DNA of 17,705 nt. Source: Deltaproteobacteria bacterium (GTDB lineage: Bacteria > Desulfobacterota > Desulfobulbia > Desulfobulbales > Desulfocapsaceae). The notes under the pieces were generated by a model. It did no database searches. It was not told the DNA's origin and saw only the letters and a program-made list of their open reading frames with translations. The stretch spans positions 1-17,705 of the forward strand of contig JAJYAX010000004.1 in NCBI GenBank assembly GCA_021779275.1. The letters run 5' to 3'. The first letter of the stretch is position 1; the number at the start of each line of letters is the position of its first letter. The position numbers and the translations under genes are program-made. Below, in pieces: positions 1 to 8,800 of this stretch.

Positions 1-537
1 GTCGGTCGCCTCGGCATAGGCCCCTGCCAGATGAAGCCGGAGATGTCCAATCCGCCAGTTTTTCAAGGTGATCCCCTTCAGCTCGAACTGCAGCATGATT
101 GCGGCCGGCTTTCCAGGTTGTTCGCTGTAGCTTGCCTGCAGAAGGGCTAAGGGATGCACATGGACATCGTAGCAGGTCTTGAACAGACAGGTGGTTCCGG
201 CAATGGGGACCGAGGCAAGCTGGACGCCGGGAGAGATATGCAAGGCCTGCTTCAATGAAGGTTTGGGGGTGAAGGCGACAATTGAGCTTGCGGGCAGGGG
301 GCGGAGATAATGCGGCCAGATAAGCTGGACCAGGTCATGGACTATTTCCGGAAAATCATCATCCAGTTTTTCCCGGACAAGGGCCGTTAAAAAGGCGACA
401 CCTTCCAGCAGCCGCTCGACATCGGGATCGGCGGTCGGTCCGCTGAGCATGGAGGCGATAGCAGGATTGGCTTCTGAAAATTCTTTCCCGAGATCTCTGA
501 GTGCGGCCAGTTCCTGAAGGTAGTAGCGATTGAGCAT
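1..537 (-). CDS. tssF: TssF, T6SS baseplate protein (5' part; runs off left edge)
   Basis: This is the first 179 codons of an open frame that starts at ATG 537 and leaves the window at base 1 without a stop. TssF (VasA/ImpG family) is a cytoplasmic baseplate wedge component that works with TssG, TssE and TssK. The translation has the family's N-terminal hallmarks: MLNRYYLQELAALRDLGKEF at residues 1-20, DPDVERLLEGVAFLTA at 37-52, FPEIVHDLVQLIWPHYLRPL at 62-81, and SPGVQL at 102-107. The start lies 13 nt after the tssE stop, with only a weak Shine-Dalgarno-like AGGC, so translational coupling to tssE is likely. The full protein is usually around 600 residues, so roughly two thirds is missing. 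Identity is firm. tssG would be expected just beyond the left edge. Confidence 0.93.
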   Translation of the reverse strand, partial: MLNRYYLQELAALRDLGKEFSEANPAIASMLSGPTADPDVERLLEGVAFLTALVREKLDDDFPEIVHDLVQLIWPHYLRPLPASSIVAFTPKPSLKQALHISPGVQLASVPIAGTTCLFKTCYDVHVHPLALLQASYSEQPGKPAAIMLQFELKGITLKNWRIGHLRLHLAGAYAEATD

Positions 538-550
538 CTAATGCCTGTTT

Positions 551-964
551 CTATCGTTTAATGCTGATCTTACCACCGGTATCAAGCTGACTTTCAAAGA
601 GTACCGGTGTGTTGTCCGCCTTGCCGGCCAGTTTGGCGGAAATTTGAAATTTTACGGCAAACACGTCTTCATCCTGAGAAACAAAATTCACCCGCACAGC
701 CTTCAGACGCGGTTCATATTGGGTGACGGTCTGCGTGATCGCCGTTTCAAGATCCCGTAGCGAGTCGGGGAAATCCTGCATAAACTCCGTATAATCAGGG
801 ATCCCATAGTCTTCGGCAATCGGGACATTCCCACGGCGGGTATTGAGGATCCGGGTCAGATGATCGAGAATGGAATCAATCACCCGACCAGTGTCCTCCG
901 TTTCCCGCCGATGGGGGTTTCTCTCACGAAGCCGAAGTCGTTCAAGCAGCCGCGCTTCTCTCAT
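551..964 (-). CDS. tssE: TssE, gp25-like baseplate protein
   Basis: This is a 137-aa protein of the TssE/GpW-gp25 family, homologous to phage T4 gp25, which nucleates sheath assembly on the baseplate. The visible hallmarks are LLERL near the N-terminus (residues 6-10), RRGNVPIAEDYGIPD (43-57) and YEPRL (83-87, the gp25 Glu-Pro-Arg signature) followed by a beta-rich C-terminus. Length is normal for the family. The ATG at 964 is 9 nt beyond the hcp stop and has no clear Shine-Dalgarno sequence. It is retained because the conserved LLERL segment begins five residues downstream. No tagJ gene lies between hcp and tssE, unlike in P. aeruginosa HSI-I. Confidence 0.95.
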   Translation of the reverse strand: MREARLLERLRLRERNPHRRETEDTGRVIDSILDHLTRILNTRRGNVPIAEDYGIPDYTEFMQDFPDSLRDLETAITQTVTQYEPRLKAVRVNFVSQDEDVFAVKFQISAKLAGKADNTPVLFESQLDTGGKISIKR

Positions 965-973
965 GGGTCAAGG

Positions 974-1462
974 TTAGGCAACGGGGGATTCCCAGTCATC
1001 CTCGGCGGTGATGCCGCCATCCGTCCATGTCCATTCAATCTTCTGGTAGGTGAAGGAAATATGTTCGCATTCTTTATGCTGCATATTTTCCGGATACTTA
1101 TTGTTCAGCATTTCAAATCTGATACCGGCTATATTGGCATTCGTCAGCTTAATCGTATAGTGTTGCTGTTCTCTTCCCGCAGAGCTGGGCTGCCAGAATT
1201 GAAGCGTCCATTCCGTGATATTTTCGTTATTTACGAGGATGTTATACAAAACCGGAGATGATTTATCCACCTCTTTGGTGATGAACAGCGGCTTATGCTG
1301 CCGTTTTCCTGTGGGCAGACCGGAGGCGGCGTCCCGTGGAGAGATGACATCATGTTCAACGGCAATCACCATAATGGAATCTTCTCGTCCTTTCTGTGTT
1401 ACCGATCCCTTAACCTGTCCGGATTTCTGGCCTGTCAGCTTGAGATATGCATTTAGCGCCAT
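974..1462 (-). CDS. hcp: Hcp (TssD), T6SS inner-tube protein
   Basis: This is a 162-aa Hcp-family protein. Hcp forms stacked hexameric rings that make the secreted inner tube and also carry effectors. Family features are the start MALNAYLKLTGQKSGQVKGS, the loop GLPTGKRQHKPL (about residues 48-59), YTIKLTNANIAGI, and the C-terminal ISFTYQKIEWTW followed by GGITAEDDW. Length is typical, and there is no C-terminal effector extension, so this is a structural Hcp. The ATG is preceded by a strong Shine-Dalgarno AGGGGAGAT. The gene lies between tssC and tssE. Strong ribosome binding fits the need for many copies. Identity is secure. Confidence 0.97.
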   Translation of the reverse strand: MALNAYLKLTGQKSGQVKGSVTQKGREDSIMVIAVEHDVISPRDAASGLPTGKRQHKPLFITKEVDKSSPVLYNILVNNENITEWTLQFWQPSSAGREQQHYTIKLTNANIAGIRFEMLNNKYPENMQHKECEHISFTYQKIEWTWTDGGITAEDDWESPVA

Positions 1463-1480
1463 GATAGATCTCCCCTAATT

Positions 1481-2965
1481 TTATTTTTTATCGAGTTTTC
1501 CTACCAGTGAAAGGGTAAAGGAGGCCCCCATATATTTGAAATGAGGTCGAACCTTTAACCCGACCTTGTACCAGCCCGGTTCGCCGGGGACACTGTCCAC
1601 CGTCACCTCTGCCGCACGGAGCGGCCGGCGGCTGCGGGCTGAAGCAGACGGATTTTCCATCTCGGTTACATATTGGCTTATCCATTTGTTGAGCTCCGCC
1701 TCAAGATCCGAACGCTCCTTCCAGGTGCCGATGTTTTCCCGCTGGATCACCTTCAGATAATGGGCAAGGCGGTTGATAACAAACATATAGGGGAGCTGCA
1801 GACCAAGTTTATAGTTCAGCTCCGCCTCTTTTCCCTCCTTGCTGATCCCGAAATTCTTGGCCTTCTGGACAGAGTTGGCCGAGAAAAAGGCGGCATTGTC
1901 ACTGCCTTTCCGATACGTCAGGGCAATGAAGCCCTCCTCTGCCAGCTCAAACTCCCGGCGCTCGGAGATCATGACCTCGGTGGGAATCTTGGTCTGGGTT
2001 GCGCCCATCGCCTCATACTGGTGCATGTGCAGATCCTGTACGGCTCCGCCACCCTGGGGGCCGATAATGTTGGCGCACCAACGGTATTTGGCAAAGCTCT
2101 CGGTGAGCCGGCCGGCAAAGGCAAACGCTGAATTTCCCCAGAGATACTGGCCGTGTCCACCGGAGACATTCTCTTCGTAGACGAAGGACTTAATGGAAAC
2201 ATCGTCCTTGTCATACGGCAGACGGAGCAGAAAACGGGGCATGGCGAGTCCGACATACCGCGCATCTTCCGACTCGCGAAAGGCCTGCCATTTGATATAC
2301 TTCGGACCTTCAAAAATGGACTTGAGATCTTTCAGGTTCGGCAGCTCGTTGAAATCCTCCAGGTCAAAGAATTGCGGACCGGCCGCCGCGATAAAGGGCG
2401 CATGCGCCATGGCCGATACGCTGGCGATATTCTGGAGCAATTTAATATCCTGAGCGCCGGGACCAAAATCAAAGTTGCCGATCATCGCCGCATAGGGCTG
2501 GCCGCCGAACTGACCATATTCGGCGGTATAGGCGGTCTTATAGAGACCCGATTTAGGGATTTCCGGGGCATCCTCAAAATCTTCGATGAGGTCTTCTTTG
2601 CTGATGTTGATTATCTCAATTTTTATATTTTCCCTGAAGGCCGTGTGAGCCACCATGTATTTCAGGGATCGCCAGGCAGATTCAAGTTTCTGGAAATCTT
2701 GATGATGGAGGATGGCATCTACCTGCAGACTCAGTTTCGCATCAAGTTCTGCGATCATTTCGTCCACAACCGCCTTGGTGACCTTGTTCGCATGCTTCCC
2801 AGGCTCAATGAGTTGAGCTAAAAGCGCCTCAACGCCTTTTTTTGCCATTCCATACGCTTCGTCAGCCGGCTTGAGCTTGGTGGCCTGGGTGATTTCTTCG
2901 AGTAAAGAAAACTGCTCGACTGTTTGCTCCTCTTGTGGAGCTTTCTGTTCCTGTTCTCCGGCCAT
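1481..2965 (-). CDS. tssC: TssC (VipB), large subunit of the contractile sheath
   Basis: This is a 494-aa sheath protein. TssC pairs with TssB to form the contractile sheath around the Hcp tube in the cytoplasm, and contraction drives the tube outward. Conserved blocks are HHQDFQKLESAWRSLKYMV (87-105), EYGQFGGQPYAAMIGNFDF (149-167) and SVSAMAHAPFIAAAGPQFF (182-200). A C-terminal half with the RPLRAAEVTVD segment and the beta-handshake-type ending VRPHFKYMGASFTLSLVG follows. Length matches the TssC1 type. The start ATG has a strong Shine-Dalgarno AAGGGG, 11 nt after the tssB stop. Co-translation with tssB is expected from the spacing. Confidence 0.97.
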   Translation of the reverse strand: MAGEQEQKAPQEEQTVEQFSLLEEITQATKLKPADEAYGMAKKGVEALLAQLIEPGKHANKVTKAVVDEMIAELDAKLSLQVDAILHHQDFQKLESAWRSLKYMVAHTAFRENIKIEIINISKEDLIEDFEDAPEIPKSGLYKTAYTAEYGQFGGQPYAAMIGNFDFGPGAQDIKLLQNIASVSAMAHAPFIAAAGPQFFDLEDFNELPNLKDLKSIFEGPKYIKWQAFRESEDARYVGLAMPRFLLRLPYDKDDVSIKSFVYEENVSGGHGQYLWGNSAFAFAGRLTESFAKYRWCANIIGPQGGGAVQDLHMHQYEAMGATQTKIPTEVMISERREFELAEEGFIALTYRKGSDNAAFFSANSVQKAKNFGISKEGKEAELNYKLGLQLPYMFVINRLAHYLKVIQRENIGTWKERSDLEAELNKWISQYVTEMENPSASARSRRPLRAAEVTVDSVPGEPGWYKVGLKVRPHFKYMGASFTLSLVGKLDKK

Positions 2966-2976
2966 ATCAATCCCCT

Positions 2977-3465
2977 TTATTTTTTATCGACGCCAAGTTC
3001 TTTTAATAATTGATCTCTCGCTGCCTCATCATCAACAAGACCTTGAATCTTTTTCCTGAACTCAGGCACATTGCTGAGAGGCCCTTTCAATGAGGTCAAT
3101 GCCTTCCGGAGTTCCAGCAGTTTTTTCAGTTCCGGGACCTTTTCCGCCAGGGCCTCCGGCCCAAAATCCTTCAGGGATTCAAAGGCCAGATTGACGCTCA
3201 TCTCTTCGTCCGGGTTTTCTGAGAGCTTATTGGGGACGGTCAGGTTCAGCCCCAGTTTCTGGGCATTCAGTACATCGTTGAAATTATCCTTATCAATATT
3301 TATAGCCGGTCGATCTTCAACCGCCCTTTCGTCCCGCTGCTGGGTGAAATCCCCAACGACGAGTATCTTCAAAGGGAGTTCGACCTCTTCCTGGGCATCT
3401 CCGATAGCTGGCCGGTAAACAATATTCACCCTCTCTTTCGGGGCAACGGATCCTTCCTTCGCCAT
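2977..3465 (-). CDS. tssB: TssB (VipA), small subunit of the contractile sheath
   Basis: This is a 162-aa TssB-family protein, the partner of TssC in the sheath protomer. Conserved elements are RVNIVY (12-17), ELPLKILVVGDF (29-40) and INIDKDNFNDVL (55-66). A helical C-terminal region (LKDFGPEALAEKVPELKKLL onward) carries the segment that is exposed on the contracted sheath and recognised by ClpV in studied systems. The ATG at 3465 is preceded by a very strong Shine-Dalgarno GGAGGAACT. The 67-nt gap to tssA, the longest clear gap in the early part of the operon, may hold an internal promoter. Identity is firm. Confidence 0.96.
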   Translation of the reverse strand: MAKEGSVAPKERVNIVYRPAIGDAQEEVELPLKILVVGDFTQQRDERAVEDRPAINIDKDNFNDVLNAQKLGLNLTVPNKLSENPDEEMSVNLAFESLKDFGPEALAEKVPELKKLLELRKALTSLKGPLSNVPEFRKKIQGLVDDEAARDQLLKELGVDKK

Positions 3466-3501
3466 AGTTCCTCCACTCTGTTTGTTGAGAATTGACTTTT
3501 G

Positions 3502-3507
3502 ATTATA
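3502..3507 (-). promoter_or_regulatory. Possible internal promoter -10 element upstream of tssB
   Basis: A perfect TATAAT (minus strand) lies inside the symmetric decamer GATTATAATC (3501-3510), in the AT-rich gap between tssA and tssB and about 37 nt upstream of the tssB start. No good -35 hexamer is found at 16-18 nt. If it is used, it would boost tssB-tssC-hcp, the products needed in the highest amounts. Because the decamer is palindromic, it reads TATAAT on both strands. Confidence 0.3.
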
Positions 3508-3532
3508 ATCGTTTCATTAACAAAGAAAAGCA

Positions 3533-5131
3533 TTATTTGCCGATACGTACCGCCTCTACAGGATCAAGCCTTGCGATCTGGTGAAGCACAAGGGCCGCCC
3601 GTTCCCGCACTGCCTTATCCGAGACCTTCTGAAATCCTGTCCAAACGGCCTTCAGACCCTGCAAGGCAAGCATCGGATCCCATTCCTCCAGGCGATGGGT
3701 CTGGATATCCTCCAGTACCCGATCAAAATGCGGCACGGCAAGATCGGGATTTCTGGAATGAACGAAAAATCGGCAGAGGGCCAGTCGCCAGAGCATCGCA
3801 TCCTTTGCTGAAAGAGCAAGGCGCATCTCCTTTTGAAACAAGGCGACGGCCTCAAGAAGATTATTGGCCTTTATCAGCGCCAGGGCCTGCTGCGTTACCT
3901 CCGTTAACCTGACCGCCAACGGATCTGAGGCGTGCCCTCCGGCCGTTGGCATCTGGTCGAGGCCTGATTCCGTTCCTCCTGCGGAAAGAGACTGCAGCCA
4001 GCCGGAAGTCTCCTGGTCGGCAAAGGGGCTGCCGTCGGAGAATTTCAAAGCGGCCAGTCCGGGGAATCTGGCCACGAAAGAAGAGGTCTCCCGGGCGAGG
4101 CATTCAGAGGCCCTTTGGTAAGGTGGACCCAGATGTTCCAGGGCGCTTGCGCTGAACCTGTTCAAATCCAGCCAGAATATATACTGCGGCAGCTGATATT
4201 CGGCGGCGGTTACTACGGAACTCCAGTCCCCCCGGTTGAAAAGGTCCCGCAAGATTGCGGCCATCTGCGGATCCGGCGGCGGGACAAGAGTCTTTCCTTC
4301 AGTGACCGGCGGCAGATCGTCAATGGTGGACCAGACGGAAAAGCGCGACAGGCGGTATGACAAGGGGTCGGAGATATCCTGCTCCAGGAGGACGGCAGCA
4401 GTGTGGGAAAGATTTCTCAGCAGGGAGTCCAGCGACCCCGCGGTATCCGCTTCAGATCTCTGGGAAGGAGGATTGGCGGGCAGAGGCGCCGGATGGCTTT
4501 GCGGTTCCGGTGGGGAAGAGGTCTTGGGCTCAGGAGTTTCTTTGACATCGGGCTCTGGGCTGTCGACAGGGAGCGGCGGAGCCGGAGGCGGCCCCGAAGG
4601 AATTTCCTCAACAGCCCTTGCAATTGAATGAAGCATAAGGGGAGTGCCGGGCAGACACTGTTGCAGGATCTGAGAAATCCGCTCGCATTGCCCGCGTATC
4701 CGGTCTTTAACCGTCTCATCAAGGGTATCCGGCACACTCCGCCTTAACGCACTTTCGCATTTTTCAATCCACCACTCGATGGCGGCTATCCGCCCTCGCA
4801 TCCTGCGCATCTGGGGGAACAAGGTGTCCCAGAAATTTTCCAACAGATCAATATAAACCTGGAGGCCGAGTTCAAGCCCCTGGATATGGGAGAGATGGAC
4901 CTGCGCAACAGAGAAGTAGGAGGCCACCAGGAGGTCCTTTGACTGGCTGGCGAGAATTTCCACGGCCAGCGTCGAAACCTTTTGCCAGTCGATGGATTCG
5001 GCTGCGGCCGAAGGTGAAGAAAGTTTATCGACCTCAGCCTGAAGTTCTTCAAACACAGGCCTGTAACGAATATCCTCACCAGCGGGATTATCCGGATTGA
5101 TTGGCGATGAGCCAAGAGCTTGAAGATTCAT
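3533..5131 (-). CDS. tssA: TssA, long VasJ/VC_A0119-type T6SS assembly protein
   Basis: This is a 532-aa TssA. TssA proteins bind the membrane complex and baseplate and coordinate priming and elongation of the tube and sheath. The ImpA_N domain occupies about residues 9-130, with SPINPDNPAGED (9-20) and helices ending IAAIEWWIEKCESAL. A proline-rich linker (about 177-225) follows. A VasJ-type C-terminal domain begins near DPLSYRLSRFSVW (255-267) and includes WSTIDDLPP, FWLDLNRFSASALEHLG and LKFSDGSPFADQET. It is a long TssA rather than the short form of about 340 aa found in HSI-I. ATG 5131 is the only in-frame start because a stop lies just upstream. A GGAGG sits about 20 nt away, too far to be a normal ribosome site. 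Confidence 0.93.
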   Translation of the reverse strand: MNLQALGSSPINPDNPAGEDIRYRPVFEELQAEVDKLSSPSAAAESIDWQKVSTLAVEILASQSKDLLVASYFSVAQVHLSHIQGLELGLQVYIDLLENFWDTLFPQMRRMRGRIAAIEWWIEKCESALRRSVPDTLDETVKDRIRGQCERISQILQQCLPGTPLMLHSIARAVEEIPSGPPPAPPLPVDSPEPDVKETPEPKTSSPPEPQSHPAPLPANPPSQRSEADTAGSLDSLLRNLSHTAAVLLEQDISDPLSYRLSRFSVWSTIDDLPPVTEGKTLVPPPDPQMAAILRDLFNRGDWSSVVTAAEYQLPQYIFWLDLNRFSASALEHLGPPYQRASECLARETSSFVARFPGLAALKFSDGSPFADQETSGWLQSLSAGGTESGLDQMPTAGGHASDPLAVRLTEVTQQALALIKANNLLEAVALFQKEMRLALSAKDAMLWRLALCRFFVHSRNPDLAVPHFDRVLEDIQTHRLEEWDPMLALQGLKAVWTGFQKVSDKAVRERAALVLHQIARLDPVEAVRIGK

Positions 5132-5193
5132 AAAGACACCAAATTAAAAATTCCTCCGACGGATTGCCTGAAGAGGAAAAGGCTCAACAGGCT

Positions 5194-5775
5194 TCAAGCG
5201 ATCAGGGCAGTCTCGACATTCCAGAGCCGAACAAAATCCTGTGTGGTCAGCGGACCGGTGAAGCGGATCACGGTGGACTTCTCTTTGGATCCTCCCGTGA
5301 AAACAGCATTTGGAACGGCCTCGGGGCCTGGCTGCGCAGAGTGGCGTTCAGGGAGGGCAGGAAGAGAAATCCGGGAAAGCTCCGTCGAGATATCCTGGAG
5401 CAACGGATATCTCTCTCCTGCTATTTTCTCAAGCCCGGCCCATAGATTCTCCAACGCACCGGCAAAAGCAGGCCACACCTTCCGCCAGGAAGACAGCTGC
5501 ACGGTCCCCATCAGCAGCAGCGGAAAAGGCCGTCCCAGACTGTCGGCGCTCGACTGCAGCAGACCGACGGCCACGGACGTTGTGCTGTCTCCTTTGCTCC
5601 AGAAACGATAGGAACAGACCTGTTTTCCAGGCCCCCCGCTATTTATGTACTGTTGATACCCGAATGTGACCCATTTTCTGTAGGCCATCGCGAAATGGGT
5701 CTGCTCTCCGAGACTGAAATAATCGGCGAACATCGGGTGCTTTCCATACACAAACCACTTGAAATCAGATGGCAC
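5194..5775 (-). CDS. tagF: TagF, post-translational T6SS regulator (GTG start)
   Basis: This is a 193-aa TagF-family protein. In P. aeruginosa and Agrobacterium, TagF represses T6SS assembly after translation by binding the Fha protein. The N-terminus WFVYGKHPMFADYF (7-20) corresponds to the usual GxxPxxxDF-type opening. DSLGRPFPLLLMG (78-90) is the strongest signature. No PppA phosphatase domain is fused. I chose GTG 5775 because AAGGGAAGG lies directly upstream at normal spacing and the gene then starts 26 nt after the tssM stop. Upstream in-frame starts (ATG 5817, GTG 5859) lack a ribosome site and would overlap tssM. Neighbours are tssM and tssA, the HSI-I relation. No PpkA/PppA genes are seen here. 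Confidence 0.88.
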   Translation of the reverse strand: MPSDFKWFVYGKHPMFADYFSLGEQTHFAMAYRKWVTFGYQQYINSGGPGKQVCSYRFWSKGDSTTSVAVGLLQSSADSLGRPFPLLLMGTVQLSSWRKVWPAFAGALENLWAGLEKIAGERYPLLQDISTELSRISLPALPERHSAQPGPEAVPNAVFTGGSKEKSTVIRFTGPLTTQDFVRLWNVETALIA

Positions 5776-5801
5776 AGTACCTTCCCTTCGGATGGAAACC
5801 C

Positions 5802-8800
5802 TTAACGGTCCCAGCATGTGCTGATTTCCCGAGGGACCTCGGGCAATTTTTCTTCCCACGCCTTTTTGATCGCCTCGACTTTCTGTGCCTGTTTGGCCTG
5901 CCAGGCCTTTTTCAGCGCCTCAGCGCGGAGCTCGTCCTGTTTCTTCTTCTGTTCCCACGCGGCAAGGGCTTCAGCCACGTTCATGTCCTTTTTTTCCGAG
6001 GTTGAAACATCCCCACCTTCTTTTGCCAAGGCCTGCAACTGGGCTTTTTGTTGGGCCATGACCTTTACCAACGGGCCAATCCCGCTAAATTTATAGATGA
6101 CCGTTATGGAATCAATATCCATCCGGGACAACAGCGCCTGCTCATCCGGAAAGTCGGAGGGTCTGAAGGTATGCCTGCCGGACTGGAATTCCTGGAGAAA
6201 AAGCAGGAATGCCAACTTGCCTTTGAACTGCCGTTTTAAGCTGAGGCTGCCGACATCAATCTGCAGGTTGACCTCTTCGCACGTCTGCGGCGCCCAGTTG
6301 AATTCTTTGTGCACCGGATAGTTCATATTTACCAGACGGGTCGTTTCATTTTTGCAGACAAGCTCTAGGGTTGTTGCGTGGGGAATAACCTTGGCGTCCT
6401 TATTAACATCCGTCGGCAGGGCGCTGATATCAACAGGATAATTCTTGTTCAGCTTGATGGCGCCGGAACCTGCCTGTTTATCGGCCTCCGGGCCAGCAGA
6501 ATCTAAGGGTTCTGCTGGAAGCTGATCCAGAGACTTTTCATCCGGGCTGATATTTGGCTTCAACTTGGCCATCTTTGTCCCCTCGGTGAGGAAGGACAAA
6601 AAAACATCCTTGAACGGCAACATACGTCCAAGCGCCGTTTTAGGATAGAAACCTTGCTCCAGATTCCTGCTGAGAAAGGGTTCAGCAGATCCCTGGAGAA
6701 AACGCACCGCAAAACCATTGGTCTCAAAGAGCAGGTCATTCAGTCGCGATTTATCATTAATACCTTGAATTTCAACCAGGACTTCCTTCTCCCAGAGAGC
6801 ATTTAATTGACAGGATGTCTCAAGATAGTCATAATCTCTCAGGAAGATGAGCGGGCCTGAAACCAGTTTCCAGACCATTTTTTGCTCATCCCCAAAGGCC
6901 TTTATCTCGTTTTGCAGGAGGTCGATCTGGTTCTGGCCCTGATAAAACGGGGACTTGGAGGTTGCCGGATCATCCTTGAAGACGTCCCTTGCCATCTGAT
7001 AGGAGAGCTGCCGGGATGAAGAGGCCTGGGATATTTTCCCCAGCGCCTCTTTATAGCTGTGCATATACTTTCCGGTCTTGAAGGGGTCGCCGAGGACGTG
7101 CCCCGTTTCGGTGGTATCGGCTTTATTTTCAAGAGTTCCGATGACCTTTTTCCCTTTTTCTGCGACCTTGGACATCAGAGAATTGTGTTCCTGCAGGGCG
7201 GCCTCGCTTTTGGCCATGATCAGAGCCTTCTCGATCTGAAAGAGAAGGGAAACCCAGGAAGGAGGATTTTCCGAGTCCTTGATACCCCGCAATTCCCTGG
7301 CCATGGTCTCCAGGAGCGAAAAGTAGGGATTTTTGTCGTCGCCCATGGTCGTCGCCAGCTGCAGCCAGTTGGTTTTATCGGTCACATACTGTTCAACCTC
7401 GGAAAACTTCAGGCCGAAGTCGTACCAGGCCTGAAAATACGCCTTGGTGTACCATGTTGAGAATTTGTCCTTGTTGGCCGAGACGACAAGTTGATCATTT
7501 ACGGCCGAGTCTATTTCCGCCAGCAGGGAATCGATGGCCTCCTTGCCTTTTATCGTATAGGCGGGAGGGATGGAGGCGTCGGCGTGTGTCAGATGATCTC
7601 CCCAGAAATCCTTCAAGGTCAGGGAGGCAAGACCTGAGTCGGCGTTAACCCAGGAGGCCAGCCAATTGAGGTTGGTTCCCGGCATGGTCAGGATGTGCCG
7701 GAGCATGGATTGCAGATGAAGGCTTTCCTCACGGAGGATGTCCGGATTTCTCTGCCAGGAAAGATAATGCAGATATTCATCGGCAATCCGGTCGCTGACC
7801 TTGCGGACCAGGGCTGCATCGTCTGCATGAATAACCGGTTGAAAGGACGGCTGCGGCTTCCCCGCAAGAGATGTGAATTCGAGGTGATCCAGCCGTGATT
7901 TAATCAGGTTGATACGCCGTGCCAGATGGGCCGCATAGCGACCGATCTTCTCGTCAGGGGTCGCCGGTGAAAAATCAGTAAGCTCTTTATCCAATTGCCG
8001 GTCAAATCCTGCCGCAAAATCATGGTTAAACTGCCGGCAGTATTTTTCTTTGAGCTGGATCTCGACTTGCTTGCTCTTGTTCAAGCCGAAGCGAGGAAAC
8101 CACCAGCTGTTGTTGAAATATTCGACCCGCGTGACAGCCTTCTCGAAATGTTCCATGGCCGTCGCGTCATTGACAAGATTCCCCTGCAGGACGATGGGCG
8201 TCTTGAATTCCTGGCCTGCCTTTCTCAAGGTGGAGAGATTTTGGACGAAAGAAAAACTGAGAAGACCACAAAGCGCCAGGATGATCGTCATCCAGGCCGC
8301 AACGCCGATATTGCGGGTCAGGCGATTCCAGGCGAGAGACCTGGCTGTAGGAGCAAAGAGCTTTTTGTCCTCCGGCAGGATCTTGGAGAAAAGATCATGC
8401 AGAAACAGGCCTCTGCTGGTGCCGGGGAGGACCTCCTGGGGCTTGATCAGGCCGAGAGCGTTCAAAAAATGCGAATAGGGAGTCCCTTCCTGCCGGCCGC
8501 TGCTGAAATAGATCCCGCGCAGGATGGGAGTTTCCTGATAGGGGGTTTTCTTGAAGGCCGTCTGCATGAAGGACTGGAGATTGTTCCTCATGCCTTGGAA
8601 TTCGTCGGGGAAAAGCAGGAGCTCCGGGTCCGACTTTGTCTTTGACTGTGTTGCGGAATGGGCCTGATGCAGCAGGAGCAGCCGCAGCTCGCGCAACCGC
8701 TGGGTGAGAGTCTCAAAGAGCCGTGTGTGGAGGGATCCGGTATCGGTGGAAAGGTCTTGGTTCAGGAGTCCCATGGCCTGATCCAGACATTGGTCCGGTA

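Noticed and set aside
860..1261. 133-codon plus-strand frame across tssE and hcp
   Set aside because: It is antisense to two clearly identified genes and crosses their junction.
2153..2821. 222-codon plus-strand frame
   Set aside because: It is antisense to tssC, whose identity is certain; it is explained by codon bias of the opposite strand.
7995..8645. 216-codon plus-strand frame
   Set aside because: It is antisense to tssM across the third membrane segment; no independent evidence.
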